A DNA stretch of 64,000 nucleotides from Crocinitomicaceae bacterium (GCA_021738405.1 JAIPCC010000002.1:1-64000); one strand, 5' to 3'. Positions 22,375 to 34,887 are shown, numbered from the stretch's first letter. Numbers and translations: made by a program. The notes: generated from the letters alone by a model not told the origin.

Positions 22375-25300
22375 ATGATCGGAGATTTACTCAAATCTAT
22401 TTTCGGAGACAAGACCGCAAAAGACCGCAAAGAATACTGGCCTTTCGTAGATAAAGCCAACACCGCTTGGGAAAGCGTCAAAAACCTTTCCGACGACCAA
22501 CTCCGCGACAAAACCCGCGGTTTTCAAGAACAAGTACGCAACGCCATTGCCGAGTTAGAAGCTACCCTTGATGACCTCCAGGCCAAAGCCGCAGACCTCC
22601 AAACTTCTTTCGAAGAAAAGGAAAAACTCTACGAGCAAATTGACCAAATGGTCAAGTCTATCGACGAGCGCATCGAAGAAGAATTACTCGTGATTTTACC
22701 AGAAGCCTTTGCTGTGGTCAAAGAAACTGCGCGTCGCTGGGCCCAAAACGGCCAACTCAACGTGAGCGCCACAGACCTTGACCGCCAACTTGCCTCAGCC
22801 CGTGACGGCATCAGCCTCGACGGAGACCGCGCCATTTGGCACAACGAATGGACCGCCGCCGGCAACAAAATCAAGTGGGCTATGGTTCACTACGACGTGC
22901 AGCTCATGGGTGGCGCCGTTTTACACCGCGGCAACATCGCCGAAATGCAAACCGGTGAAGGAAAAACATTAGTTGCTACCCTACCCGTCTACCTCAATGC
23001 CCTTTCTGGCAAAGGTGTTCACGTGGTTACCGTCAACGACTACCTCGCCAAGCGCGATGCCGAATGGATGGGCCCGCTTTACGAATTCCATGGTTTGCGC
23101 GTAGACTGCATCGACAAACACCAACCCAACTCTCAACGCCGTCGCCAGGCCTACATGGCCGACATCACCTTCGGCACCAACAACGAATTCGGCTTCGACT
23201 ACCTCCGCGACAACATGGCGGGCCACGTAGACGACATCGTGCAGCGCAAGCACCATTTTGCCATTGTCGATGAGGTCGATTCCGTCTTAATTGACGACGC
23301 CCGAACACCGCTCATCATCGCTGGGCCAACGCCTAAAGGCGACGAGCACGAATTCCACGAACTCAAGCCGCGCATCGAACGCGTGGTAGAAGCACAGCGC
23401 GCTTTTGTTCAGCAGTGCCTTAACGAGGCTAAAAAAATGCTGAGCGTTATCAACGAGCCCAACCCAGACAAAAACGAACAAAAACGCCTCCTCGAAGAAG
23501 GCGGTATTGCCTTGTTGCGCGCGCACCGTGGCTTGCCCAAAAACAGATCACTCATCAAATTTTTATCTGAGCCAGGCATCAAAGTTCATCTCCAAAAGAC
23601 CGAAAATTTCTACATGGCCGAACAAGGCAAAAACATGAAGAAAATCGACCTCGATTTGTTCTTTGTCATCGACGAAAAAAACAACTCCATCGAACTCACC
23701 GACAAGGGCATTGACCTCGTATCGGGCAAAGACGACCGCGATTTCTTCATCATGCCAGACATCGGCGCAGAAATTGCCAAACTACAAAAAGAAGCTTTAG
23801 AAAAAGAAGCCTACCTCGAGCGCAAAGATGTTCTGATCCGAGAATATTCCATCAAATCGGAGCGCATTCACTCCGTGAGCCAACTCTTGCGCGCCTACAC
23901 CCTCTTCGAAAAAGAAGTGGAGTACGTGATCATGGACGGCAAAGTCAAAATTGTAGACGAATCTACAGGTCGTATCATGGAGGGCCGACGCTATTCCGAC
24001 GGTTTGCACCAGGCCATTGAAGCCAAAGAAAACGTCACCGTAGAGGCGGCTACCCAAACCTATGCGTCTATTACCTTGCAGAACTACTTCCGCATGTACC
24101 ACAAACTTGCGGGCATGACCGGAACTGCAGAAACCGAAGCGCGCGAGTTCTGGGACATCTACAAACTAGATGTGGTGGTGGTCCCGACCAACCAAGCTAT
24201 TTCGCGCAAAGACCAAGACGACTTCGTCTACAAAACAGCCCGAGAAAAATACAACGCTATCATCCTCGAAATCGAAGACCTCGTTTCAAAAGGAAGACCA
24301 GTACTTGTGGGTACCACGACCGTAGAAATTTCTGAGTTGCTTTCGCGCATGCTCCAAATGAAAAAAATACAACACCAAGTACTCAACGCCAAATACCACC
24401 AAAAAGAGGCTGAAATTGTAGCCAATGCTGGTTTTGCCGGAACAGTCACCATTGCCACCAACATGGCGGGCCGCGGTACCGACATCAAACTCGGTGAAGG
24501 CGTTAAAGAAGCGGGTGGTTTGGCCATTATTGGCACCGAGCGCCACGACTCCCGACGCGTAGACCGCCAGTTGCGCGGACGCGCTGGTCGCCAAGGCGAC
24601 CCGGGATCTTCACGTTTCTTTGTCTCTTTAGAAGACGACCTCATGCGCAAGTTTGGTTCGGAGCGCATTGCGTCTATCATGGACCGCATGGGCCTCAAAG
24701 AAGGTGAAGTCATTACTGCCGGAATGGTTTCTAAATCCATCGAGCGCGCTCAGAAAAAAGTAGAAGAGAATAACTTTGGGATGCGCAAGAACCTCTTGGA
24801 ATACGACGACGTCATGAGCGCTCAGCGCAAGGCCATTTACCGCAAGCGCAGAAACGCGCTCTACGGAGACCGCCTCGACATCGACATCGACAACATGTTC
24901 TACGATCATTGCGAAAACACCGTAGCGACTTGCTCCAAATTACCTTTCCAAGAATTCGAACTCGAGCTCTTGCGCCTCATCGGTATCGAAACACCCGTAG
25001 ACGAGGCCACTTTCCAGCAACTCAGCACGCCCGAACTCACGGAACGCGTTTACGCTGCACTCCGCGAGGCCTACGAACGCAAGTGCGAGAAAATCGCGCG
25101 CATGGCCTACCCACAGGTCAAGCACGTCTTTGAAACCATGTCTCAACAATATAAGAACATCGTTTTCCCGCTCACCGATGGCCGCAGCCAAATGCAACTC
25201 ATCGTCAACCTCGAAGAAGCTTACCAAAGCGAAGGTCGTGTCATCAGTAAATACTTTGAGCGCAACGTATTACTGAGCAAAATCGACGACGAATGGAAAG

Positions 25301-25680
25301 AACACCTCAGAGAAATGGACGACCTCCGCTCTGCAGTGCGCAATGCCCAATACGAGCAAAAAGACCCACTTGTCATCTACAAATTGGAATCCTATGAGCT
25401 CTTCCGCAGCATGCTCAATCGCCTCAACGAAGAAGCGCTAGACTTGCTCATGCGCATGGACGTTCCCTTAGAGCAACAAATCCAAAGCACCAACCAAGAA
25501 GATCACCAAAACAACTACGACAAAGCCCAAACGAACAATCAAGAGGCCATCGCCAATTCGGCGCCAGCAGCAAGAGAAGTCGAGAAAAAGCAACCCGTAG
25601 TAGCGGAGGTGAAAATCAACCGCAACGACCCTTGCCCATGCGGTAGCGGTAAGAAATTCAAACAGTGTCACGGACAATAA
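22375..25680 (+). CDS. secA: preprotein translocase ATPase SecA
   Basis: A 1101-residue SecA, the motor that drives unfolded preproteins through SecYEG. Walker A is MQTGEGKTLVATLP (residues 191-204), VTVNDYLAKRDAEWMG follows, Walker B is AIVDEVDSVLIDDARTPLI, and the second motor domain has TNMAGRGTDIKLG and RQLRGRAGRQGDPG. The C-terminal zinc motif is NDPCPCGSGKKFKQCHG. The protein is longer than E. coli SecA because of a helical N-terminal insertion (about residues 55-115) and a central one, usual in Bacteroidota. The ATG at 22375 is preferred over an upstream TTG. Confidence 0.98.
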   Translation: MIGDLLKSIFGDKTAKDRKEYWPFVDKANTAWESVKNLSDDQLRDKTRGFQEQVRNAIAELEATLDDLQAKAADLQTSFEEKEKLYEQIDQMVKSIDERIEEELLVILPEAFAVVKETARRWAQNGQLNVSATDLDRQLASARDGISLDGDRAIWHNEWTAAGNKIKWAMVHYDVQLMGGAVLHRGNIAEMQTGEGKTLVATLPVYLNALSGKGVHVVTVNDYLAKRDAEWMGPLYEFHGLRVDCIDKHQPNSQRRRQAYMADITFGTNNEFGFDYLRDNMAGHVDDIVQRKHHFAIVDEVDSVLIDDARTPLIIAGPTPKGDEHEFHELKPRIERVVEAQRAFVQQCLNEAKKMLSVINEPNPDKNEQKRLLEEGGIALLRAHRGLPKNRSLIKFLSEPGIKVHLQKTENFYMAEQGKNMKKIDLDLFFVIDEKNNSIELTDKGIDLVSGKDDRDFFIMPDIGAEIAKLQKEALEKEAYLERKDVLIREYSIKSERIHSVSQLLRAYTLFEKEVEYVIMDGKVKIVDESTGRIMEGRRYSDGLHQAIEAKENVTVEAATQTYASITLQNYFRMYHKLAGMTGTAETEAREFWDIYKLDVVVVPTNQAISRKDQDDFVYKTAREKYNAIILEIEDLVSKGRPVLVGTTTVEISELLSRMLQMKKIQHQVLNAKYHQKEAEIVANAGFAGTVTIATNMAGRGTDIKLGEGVKEAGGLAIIGTERHDSRRVDRQLRGRAGRQGDPGSSRFFVSLEDDLMRKFGSERIASIMDRMGLKEGEVITAGMVSKSIERAQKKVEENNFGMRKNLLEYDDVMSAQRKAIYRKRRNALYGDRLDIDIDNMFYDHCENTVATCSKLPFQEFELELLRLIGIETPVDEATFQQLSTPELTERVYAALREAYERKCEKIARMAYPQVKHVFETMSQQYKNIVFPLTDGRSQMQLIVNLEEAYQSEGRVISKYFERNVLLSKIDDEWKEHLREMDDLRSAVRNAQYEQKDPLVIYKLESYELFRSMLNRLNEEALDLLMRMDVPLEQQIQSTNQEDHQNNYDKAQTNNQEAIANSAPAAREVEKKQPVVAEVKINRNDPCPCGSGKKFKQCHGQ

Positions 25681-26439
25681 ATGCAGGCAATACAAATTGG
25701 CATTGTCGGTTCTGGTAAAGTTGCACAAACCTTGTTGCGCTTGGCAAATGCAGCCGGCATTCCAATTGCAGGTATCTATGCGCGCAACCAAGCGCTAACC
25801 GAGCAACTTGCAACAAAATACAATACCCAGTGCGTAGCGGAGCTTTCGGAACTCCACGCTGAGCTCATCTTGCTCTGTGTTTCTGACGACGCCCTACCCG
25901 AAATTATTGCGCAGTTGAAACCGCAGCAAATGGCAGCCTACACTGCGGGTAGCCCGAGCATCAAGCTTTTTGCGCACCAACAACTCGGCGTGTGTTACCC
26001 GTATCAAAGTATTTCCAAAGGTCGAGACCTCCTCGTTTCGGATATTCCCTTCATGATCGAAGGTAAAAACGACCTCGTACTGCAACGCATCAGCACCTTT
26101 TTACAACAACTAGGCGCCCAATTCCAAGTTTGCGGCTCAGCCCAGCGCGCTCAGTATCATTTGGCGGGTGTATTTGTCAATAATTTTGGAAACCTCTTAT
26201 TGCTAGAAGCCAGCAAAATTCTCGGTGCAGCCAACCTAGACATGACACCCATTTATCCGTTGCTCAACGAAACCATCGCCAAAGCTATTTTGCTTGGCCC
26301 TGAGCAAGCACAAACCGGCCCAGCCCTGCGCCACGATCAAAATACCCTTGATCGCCACCGCGCAGCACTCAATCCAGAACAATTAGCGGTCTACGATTGT
26401 CTGACCAAAAGAATTCAAGATCTCTTTTCACATGCTTAG
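25681..26439 (+). CDS. DUF2520 Rossmann-fold protein
   Basis: A 252-residue protein with an N-terminal NAD(P)-binding Rossmann fold (QIGIVGSGKVAQTLLRLANA) and a C-terminal helical DUF2520 domain (QYHLAGVFVNNFGNLLLLEA, then LGPEQAQTGPALRHD). The fold resembles ketopantoate reductase or pyrroline-carboxylate reductase, but the substrate is unknown. The ATG touches the secA stop directly, and its 3' end overlaps the KdsC-like gene by eight bases. It is thus read from the secA transcript or a promoter inside secA. Confidence 0.85.
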   Translation: MQAIQIGIVGSGKVAQTLLRLANAAGIPIAGIYARNQALTEQLATKYNTQCVAELSELHAELILLCVSDDALPEIIAQLKPQQMAAYTAGSPSIKLFAHQQLGVCYPYQSISKGRDLLVSDIPFMIEGKNDLVLQRISTFLQQLGAQFQVCGSAQRAQYHLAGVFVNNFGNLLLLEASKILGAANLDMTPIYPLLNETIAKAILLGPEQAQTGPALRHDQNTLDRHRAALNPEQLAVYDCLTKRIQDLFSHA

Positions 26440-26950
26440 CTACAAACAAAGACTAAACGACATCACCACCTTTATTTTTGATGTCGACGGCGTATTTACA
26501 GACGGCAAGGTCTACCTCATCAATGACGAAATCGTACGGGCGGTCAATTCCAAAGATGGTTACGCCGTGCAATATGCCGTTAAGATGGGCTACAAAATAT
26601 TTTGCATCACCGGAGGGTCATCGCCAGAAGTGAAAAAAAGATTAATGGGTTTGGGTGTGCACGACGTCTATTTGGGTGCCCACAACAAACTCGAACGCTA
26701 CGAGCAAATCAAGGCGCAATACAACATCCAAGACCACGAAATCGCGTACATGGGTGACGACATCCCAGATATTCCTGTTTTGCGCAAAGCAGGCGTTGCT
26801 GCGTGTCCGCAAGATGCCGTGAGCGATGTCAAGGCCAGTGTTCACTACCAAAGTCCATTTTTAGGGGGTAAAACCTGCGTGCGCGACCTCATCGAGCAAA
26901 CACTCCGCTGCCAAGACAAATGGCTCAGTGAGTTGGCCTACGAGTGGTAA
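26432..26950 (+). CDS. KdsC-like HAD phosphatase (KDO 8-P phosphatase family)
   Basis: A 172-residue HAD-superfamily phosphatase of the KdsC group. Motif I is FDVDGVFTDGKVYL, motif II is the Thr in CITGGSS, and motif III/IV is the Lys in HNKLERYEQI with YMGDDIPDIPVL. KdsC removes phosphate from 3-deoxy-D-manno-octulosonate 8-phosphate in lipopolysaccharide core synthesis. Other sugar-acid phosphates are possible. It is coupled to the DUF2520 gene and overlaps the convergent kinase gene by 26 bases at the 3' end. Confidence 0.88.
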   Translation: MLSYKQRLNDITTFIFDVDGVFTDGKVYLINDEIVRAVNSKDGYAVQYAVKMGYKIFCITGGSSPEVKKRLMGLGVHDVYLGAHNKLERYEQIKAQYNIQDHEIAYMGDDIPDIPVLRKAGVAACPQDAVSDVKASVHYQSPFLGGKTCVRDLIEQTLRCQDKWLSELAYEW

Positions 26951-27913
26951 GCCAATAGTTTTTCAATTCTGAGGCCAAGCGCAACTGATTGGCTGTGCGC
27001 CTGAGGTTATGCTCCTCGTCCTTGACTTTATAATAGCGGTCGTCTTCTAAGAAATCTGTCAAAAAGCGCAGTGCTTGTACTAAAATCACGCCCCTAGCAG
27101 CCGTGTAGAGCTTGGCTTCATCTACCGCAAAAGCCGCCACCAAAACTTCAAAAATTTCTTCCTTGAACAACTGCGCATGCTCAGCTGCGTCTTCTCCATG
27201 ACTGCAAAAAGAACGGATCATGTCGCCATAATCGTAATAGGGGCTTCCGAGCTGAATGGTGTCCCAATCGATGAGTGCCCTCACTTGCTTGCCATTTGGA
27301 TGGAACAAAAAGTTGCCCAATTTTGGGTCAGCATGGATCAAGACCTGCTCTGCTTCATCAGATAGCTGTTTCCAAGCCAAGAGTGCTGCCCAATCTGCTT
27401 CTAATTTTGAAATGAGCGCTGCGGCCTTTTCCTTTCTCGGTTCACGCGCCAGTGATTTGGCATTTTCAAAAGCTTGCAGCCGAAAATCAACGTCCAAAAA
27501 ATGTGCGATTGGCGCCTGCCAATCTGCTGCCGAAACGGACTGAAGTGCCTTGTGAAATGAGCGTAGCCCAGCTGCTGCAAGCTCCGCGTTTTGAGCCGTA
27601 ACTGTTGCTAACGTCTTGCTGGGCGAAATGGCTTTCAGTAAGCGATACGCTTTGTCTTCTAACTGCAGCAAAGCGGAACCTTCTTTGGTGCTGATGTATT
27701 GAAGCGGAACTAAATCGGGGAGTTGTATGGATAAAGAAAGCGTCACTAGTTGCGCTTGCAGCACAAATGGCGCTTGAAAAACAGCTGTATTGATTTCTTG
27801 CAGAATGAAGTCAGCGGTAGTGCTTCTTACCAACCAGGTCTGATTGATCAAACCTTCGGTAATCAGCACAACTTGAGAAGGAGAAAGTTCCCAATGCGTC
27901 TGCAACAAACTTC

Positions 27914-27923
<10 letters not shown>
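26925..27923 (-). CDS. NahK/APH-type sugar 1-kinase
   Basis: A 332-residue aminoglycoside-phosphotransferase-fold kinase. The catalytic loop is VLIHADPKLGNFLFHP (about residues 193-208), the metal-binding segment is ALIDWDTIQLGSPYYDYGD, and the N-terminal lobe carries EGLINQTWLV and FILQEINTAVF. This pattern is close to N-acetylhexosamine 1-kinases (NahK), which make GlcNAc-1-P or GalNAc-1-P, rather than to antibiotic kinases. It overlaps the nucleotidyltransferase gene by ten bases and forms the last step of a putative amino-sugar salvage operon begun by GH109. An AmgK-like MurNAc kinase is an alternative. Confidence 0.78.
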
Positions 27924-30182
<2,259 letters not shown>

Positions 30183-30206
30183 TTAGGCATAAAATGTACC
30201 TAAAAA

Positions 30207-30917
30207 CTACTTGGTAAAGTCAAGATTGTACACAACGGATGTCCAAATGGTATGATTTCGCTCCATTTGAACCCCATTCGCTTTAATGACAAATTGATTC
30301 AAGTAACCCAACTGGATATTCAAATTTGAGTTAAACTTATAGCCAACAGCGGCAATGAAGCGATTTTGGTCCAAGATGTTTTTAGCTATTCCCTTGCCAA
30401 AACCGAGAAAAACCTCATCATTGACGTTCATAAAGAGCCCTTTTCCTTGTGCGAGGTAGGTTTTTTGCAAAGGAATAATGCATTGCGCGCGGTAACGAAT
30501 GCGCTGGCGAAATAAGGTATCGATCCAGCGCTGCTCCAAGCGGTAACGGTGCTGTATTTGAATGGAGCCATACTGCGCCTTGAGGTTCACTTGTTGCCAC
30601 AACCTTTGCTCCTGCGTTTTGGCAGCAAGCGGTTGTGAACCGTAAGGATAGGTAATGAGCCAACCATAACCTCCAGAAAAAGTACAGTTGGGGTTCAAGC
30701 GGTAATCAAGACCTACTCGGGCCAAAGACTGCTGCCAATTGGCAAAACCGTCCGCTCTGCGCCATTGATATTCCGTATGTAAGTCCAATTTGCTATTGAG
30801 CTTGTGATTGCCTTGATACACCGCCCAACCATGGATTTGGTCGTCGATAGTGTTTTGAGCCTGACTGGCAAAACGCATAACAAGGCAGCATATGACTAAA
30901 ATCTTTCTATTGATCAT
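30207..30917 (-). CDS. DUF2490 outer-membrane-type protein
   Basis: A 236-residue exported protein of the DUF2490 family. The signal peptide MINRKILVICCLVMRFASQAQ is followed by amphipathic strands typical of a small outer-membrane beta-barrel (HTEYQWRRADGFANWQQSLA, then ARVGLDYRLNPNCTFSGGYG, and a final strand HTIWTSVVYNLDF). Function is unknown; the family is common in Bacteroidota. The start at 30917 is chosen because the signal peptide begins there. A strong terminator follows. Confidence 0.82.
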   Translation of the reverse strand: MINRKILVICCLVMRFASQAQNTIDDQIHGWAVYQGNHKLNSKLDLHTEYQWRRADGFANWQQSLARVGLDYRLNPNCTFSGGYGWLITYPYGSQPLAAKTQEQRLWQQVNLKAQYGSIQIQHRYRLEQRWIDTLFRQRIRYRAQCIIPLQKTYLAQGKGLFMNVNDEVFLGFGKGIAKNILDQNRFIAAVGYKFNSNLNIQLGYLNQFVIKANGVQMERNHTIWTSVVYNLDFTK

Positions 30918-30996
30918 GCATTTTATCTGAGTTTTCAAAATTAGAAGAAGTAAAGAGTTATTCGCCAATGTGCGCGTGAGAATTTCACAGATTATC

Positions 30997-31004
30997 TATC
31001 TTTG
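30997..31004 (+). promoter_or_regulatory. -7 promoter element of rocD (near-leaderless)
   Basis: TATCTTTG, then six bases (CTTCTT), then the ATG at 31011. A GTG stands at the -33 position with an 18-base spacing. The transcript is predicted to start next to the start codon. Confidence 0.55.
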
Positions 31005-31010
31005 CTTCTT

Positions 31011-32297
31011 ATGCAATCAACAACAACTCTATCTAGCAAATCGCAAGCCTACATCGATTTAGAAGATCAGCATGGCGCCCACAACTACCATCCGCTTCCG
31101 GTTGTCCTGGAAAAAGGTGAAGGGGTCTATGTTTGGGATGTAGAAGGTAAGCGTTATTTTGATTTTCTTTCGGCCTATTCTGCCGTCAATCAAGGGCATG
31201 CGCACCCAAAAATTACCCAAGCGCTGATCGATCAAGCTCAAACACTAGCACTTACTTCGCGTGCTTTTTACAATAACTGCCTTGGCGACTACGAAAAATT
31301 CGTGACCAACTATTTCGGCTTTGACAAAGTACTTCCGATGAATACCGGAGCAGAGGCAGTCGAAACCGCCATCAAATTGTGTCGCAAATGGGCCTATGAA
31401 AAGAAAGGCATTGCCGAAAATCAAGCTCAAATTGTAGTTTGTGAGGGCAATTTCCATGGCCGCACCACCACTATTGTTTCCTTCTCCTCCGACCCAGACT
31501 CCAACAAAAATTTTGGTCCGTATCCGGCTGGGTTCATCTCCATCCCCTACAACGACATTACTGCCTTGGCAGCAGCTTTGGCACAACCCAATGTGGCGGG
31601 TTTCTTGGTAGAGCCCATTCAAGGAGAAGCAGGTGTCTACACCCCCGACGACGACTACATGCGACAAGCAAGAGCGCTTTGCACCGCGCACAACGCTTTG
31701 TTTATCGCAGACGAAGTACAAACGGGTATTGCGCGCACCGGCAGCCTTTTAGCGGTATGCGGCAACTGTAGCTGCGAAGCCAAATGCGAACAGCAAAGCG
31801 CCACCTATGCAAGACCTGACATCTTGATTTTGGGCAAAGCCCTTTCTGGAGGTGTTTATCCGGTCTCTGCGGTGCTCTCCGATAACCACATCATGATGGT
31901 GATCAAACCAGGCCAACACGGTTCCACTTTCGGTGGCAACCCCATTGCTGCTAAAGTAGCTATTGCGGCACTTACGGCTGTCGACGAAGAAAACCTCATC
32001 CAAAATGCCCGTCAGTTAGGCTCACTTTTCCGCAAAGAAATGCAGCGCGTCATCGATCAAATCCCTTTATTGGTAAAAGTGCGCGGCAAAGGCTTGCTCA
32101 ATGCGGTGGTGGTCAACGACACCGAAGATTCAGACACCGCTTGGCGTTTGTGCGTGGCCCTCAAAGAAAACGGTCTTTTGGCTAAGCCTACCCACGGCAA
32201 TATCATCCGCTTTGCGCCACCGCTGGTCATTACAGAAGCGCAACTTCTAGAGTGCGTCGCTATCATCGAAAAAACAGTTCAACATTTCACTAAATAA
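31011..32297 (+). CDS. rocD: ornithine aminotransferase with a Cys-rich insertion
   Basis: A 428-residue class III PLP aminotransferase. Ornithine aminotransferase moves the delta-amino group of ornithine to 2-oxoglutarate. Motifs are [46 protein letters not shown], and the PLP lysine in [11 protein letters not shown] (Lys276). Between the metal-distal DEVQTG block and the PLP lysine lies an insertion [10 protein letters not shown] (Cys250, 253, 255, 259) that most ornithine aminotransferases lack as far as I recall. It could bind a metal. The start is the ATG at 31011. Confidence 0.93.
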   Translation: MQSTTTLSSKSQAYIDLEDQHGAHNYHPLPVVLEKGEGVYVWDVEGKRYFDFLSAYSAVNQGHAHPKITQALIDQAQTLALTSRAFYNNCLGDYEKFVTNYFGFDKVLPMNTGAEAVETAIKLCRKWAYEKKGIAENQAQIVVCEGNFHGRTTTIVSFSSDPDSNKNFGPYPAGFISIPYNDITALAAALAQPNVAGFLVEPIQGEAGVYTPDDDYMRQARALCTAHNALFIADEVQTGIARTGSLLAVCGNCSCEAKCEQQSATYARPDILILGKALSGGVYPVSAVLSDNHIMMVIKPGQHGSTFGGNPIAAKVAIAALTAVDEENLIQNARQLGSLFRKEMQRVIDQIPLLVKVRGKGLLNAVVVNDTEDSDTAWRLCVALKENGLLAKPTHGNIIRFAPPLVITEAQLLECVAIIEKTVQHFTK

Positions 32298-32304
32298 ATA
32301 TACT

Positions 32305-33714
32305 TTGGCACAACCTATCAAATTTGGAACCGATGGCTGGAGAGCTATCATTGCTGCAGACTTCACGGTAGCAAACGTAGCGCGCGTTACCGAAGCAACC
32401 GGTATTTGGCTCAAGGCAGGCTTTGAAAACCCTACGGTTGTTATTGGCCACGACTGCCGTTTTGCCGGCGAACTCTTCATGGAAACAGCTGCTAAAGTTT
32501 TGCTGGCGCAAGGCATTCAGATCAAAATGGCCCGCGGGTTTGTCTCTACACCCATGATTTCCTTAGCCGCCAACCAATTGGGCTGTGAAATCGGCATTAT
32601 CCTGACTGCCAGCCATAACCCACCGTCTTACAACGGATTCAAACTTAAAGCCAAATTTGGCGGCCCATTAGAGCCCGAAAAAGTTAATGAAGTCGAAGCC
32701 CTGATACCAGACACTTGCAGCATCGATTTTGACGCAATTGACCTCGAAGCAGCGCTGCAAACGGGCCAACTAGAGCTCATCGACATCGAAACTCGCTATA
32801 TCGACCACGTCAAAGCCAACTTTGACCTCGCTTCCATACGCAACTCTGGCCTCAAACTCATGTACGACGCCATGTACGGTGCTGGTCAGCGCGCTTTGCC
32901 TTTGGTTTTACCTGAAGTCGAATTGCTGCATTGCGACCCCAACCCTTCCTTTATGGGTACGGCGCCTGAGCCGATTGCCAAAAACCTACAAGAATTAGCG
33001 CAAACCATCCAATCCCGCGGCGACATCGCTTGCGCATTGGCAACCGACGGCGATGCCGACAGAATTGGTCTGTACAACAGCCACGGCGAGTTCGTCGACT
33101 CTCACCACATCATTTTGCTTTTGATCCATTACATGGTCAAATACAAGCAAATGACGGGCAAGGTAGTCATTGCATTCTCCGTTACCCCACGCGTCGAAAA
33201 ACTCTGCCAACACTACGGCCTTGAACTTGAAGTCACCAAAATTGGCTTCAAAGAAATTGCCAGCATCATGATCAAAGAAGATGTATTGTTGGGCGGAGAA
33301 GAATCTGGAGGCATTGCCGTCAAAGGGCACATCCCAGAGCGCGACGGTATCTGGATGGGCCTCATCATTTGGGAATTCATGGCCAAATCAGGCAAAACCC
33401 TCGACGAACTCATCGACGAAGTCTACGCCATTGTTGGTCCCTTCCAATTCGAGCGCAACGACCTCCACATCACCGAACCCCTCAAGCAAAAAATCATTGC
33501 CAACTGCAAAGCCAATGCCTACAGCGCTTTTGGCAACTACAAGGTACGCGAAGTACAAACGCTCGACGGCTTCAAGTACTTCTTTGACGACCAACGTTGG
33601 GTCATGATCCGCCCATCAGGAACAGAACCTGTTCTCAGAACCTACGCAGAAGCACCAACTTTGGAAGAAGTCAGGGCAATTTTGAAAGTAACTGCTGATA
33701 CCATTTGTAACTAA
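32305..33714 (+). CDS. phosphoglucomutase/phosphomannomutase family protein
   Basis: A 469-residue alpha-D-phosphohexomutase. It starts FGTDGWRAIIA, carries the phosphoserine loop TASHNPPSYNGFK, the metal loop TDGDADRIGL, the sugar-binding loop GGEESGG and the phosphate-binding RPSGTEPVLRTYAEA. All four functional loops are complete. It interconverts hexose 1- and 6-phosphates; glucose, mannose or glucosamine is not decidable by eye. The start codon is TTG, seven bases after the rocD stop; no nearby ATG fits the family N-terminus. A strong terminator follows. Confidence 0.92.
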   Translation: MAQPIKFGTDGWRAIIAADFTVANVARVTEATGIWLKAGFENPTVVIGHDCRFAGELFMETAAKVLLAQGIQIKMARGFVSTPMISLAANQLGCEIGIILTASHNPPSYNGFKLKAKFGGPLEPEKVNEVEALIPDTCSIDFDAIDLEAALQTGQLELIDIETRYIDHVKANFDLASIRNSGLKLMYDAMYGAGQRALPLVLPEVELLHCDPNPSFMGTAPEPIAKNLQELAQTIQSRGDIACALATDGDADRIGLYNSHGEFVDSHHIILLLIHYMVKYKQMTGKVVIAFSVTPRVEKLCQHYGLELEVTKIGFKEIASIMIKEDVLLGGEESGGIAVKGHIPERDGIWMGLIIWEFMAKSGKTLDELIDEVYAIVGPFQFERNDLHITEPLKQKIIANCKANAYSAFGNYKVREVQTLDGFKYFFDDQRWVMIRPSGTEPVLRTYAEAPTLEEVRAILKVTADTICN

Positions 33715-33733
33715 AAGACTGCAAGATATACGG

Positions 33734-33764
33734 ATAAGCCCTTCAAATTGGAGGGCTTATTTTT
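33734..33764 (+). terminator. intrinsic terminator after phosphohexomutase gene
   Basis: Stem ATAAGCCCT-T-CAA / TTG-G-AGGGCTTAT with a one-base loop closure, followed by a T run. Long and nearly perfect. Confidence 0.88.
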
Positions 33765-33811
33765 GTACCTTCAAATCAAAAGCGCTAACTTTATATTTAC
33801 AAATCATACAT

Positions 33812-34042
33812 ATGCAAGTCTTTACTAACTCACTTCCTGATACTTTGTTCGAAGCCCTCTCTAGCAAAGCGGCAGAACTCAAGGTTCCTAAAAACAAAAT
33901 CATTGAGAAGGCACTCGCACTTTATTTAGAGCAACTTAGCAAGGCGGCATATATCAAATCGTATCGCCAAATGTCGGAAGATACCGATGTTTTACAATTA
34001 GCTGAGGAAGGGATGCAGGTTTACTACAATCAAATCAATTAA
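33812..34042 (+). CDS. orphan ribbon-helix-helix (CopG-like) protein
   Basis: A 76-residue protein with an N-terminal ribbon-helix-helix (VFTNSLPDTLFEALSSKAAE, then KNKIIEKALALYLEQL) and a helical tail like those of antitoxins. No toxin gene follows: the next gene is a convergent ZIP transporter 20 bases on. It may be an antitoxin that lost its toxin, or a small transcription repressor. A near-consensus -7 box (TAACTTTA at 33786) stands upstream. Confidence 0.7.
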   Translation: MQVFTNSLPDTLFEALSSKAAELKVPKNKIIEKALALYLEQLSKAAYIKSYRQMSEDTDVLQLAEEGMQVYYNQIN

Positions 34043-34062
34043 TTAAAAGAAATCCTAACTTA

Positions 34063-34887
34063 TTAACCCAACGCTACGTCCAAGATCATCATCACCAAAA
34101 AGCCACCAATGAAACCCAAGACCGCTACGTCGGTATATTTATCTCGTTGGGTTTCTGGTATGACTTCCTCTACCACCACAAAAATCATGGCGCCTGCGGC
34201 AAAGGAGAGCGCAAAGGGTAAGATAGGTTCCATGTAAATGACCGCCATCGCGCCTATGACACCCGCAATTGGCTCTACAATAGCCGAAAGTTGGCCGTAC
34301 ATAAAACTTTTCATGCGACTCGCTCCGGCGCGCCTGAGGGGCATGGCTACTGCGAATCCTTCTGGGAAGTTCTGGATTCCGATACCGATGGCCAAAGCAA
34401 TGGCACCGGCAATTGTAGCGCCTTCCATGCCGTTGGCTGCAGCACCAAACAACACGCCCACCGCCAAACCTTCTGGAATGTTGTGGAGCGTAATGGCCAA
34501 TACCAACAGGGTGGTTTTGTGTAATTGGGTTTTGACACCTTCGGTTTCGTGTTCATTGAAATTGATGTGGAGATGCGGCAGTTTTTTATCCAAGAAGAAC
34601 AAAAACATGGCGCCGGTCAAAAAACCGACGGCAGCTGGCATCCAAGATGCGTTTGGGTATATCCGTTCAGAAAGCTCGATGGAAGGCAACAACAAAGACC
34701 AAAAACTGGCTGCCACCATGACGCCACCCGTAAAGCCGAGCATGCCATCGAGTAGGCCCCGATGCATGTTTTTGAAAAAGAAAACAAGACTAGCACCCGC
34801 TGCCGTCACCAACCAGGTGAAGGTGGTGGCTAAAAATGCGGCAAAAACAGGATCAATATGGGTAAAAAAATGTTCGAGTTGTTGCAT
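34063..34887 (-). CDS. ZIP-family divalent metal transporter
   Basis: A 274-residue inner-membrane protein with about eight hydrophobic segments. The metal-site motifs of the ZIP family are present: HNIPEG in LAITLHNIPEGLAVGV and QNFPEG in GIQNFPEGFAVAMPL, plus a His-containing loop (LPHLHINFNEHET) between membrane segments. It resembles ZupT/GufA-type transporters that import zinc, iron or manganese. Length is normal and the N-terminus lacks a cleaved signal. It is convergent with the orphan RHH gene. Confidence 0.92.
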   Translation of the reverse strand: MQQLEHFFTHIDPVFAAFLATTFTWLVTAAGASLVFFFKNMHRGLLDGMLGFTGGVMVAASFWSLLLPSIELSERIYPNASWMPAAVGFLTGAMFLFFLDKKLPHLHINFNEHETEGVKTQLHKTTLLVLAITLHNIPEGLAVGVLFGAAANGMEGATIAGAIALAIGIGIQNFPEGFAVAMPLRRAGASRMKSFMYGQLSAIVEPIAGVIGAMAVIYMEPILPFALSFAAGAMIFVVVEEVIPETQRDKYTDVAVLGFIGGFLVMMILDVALG

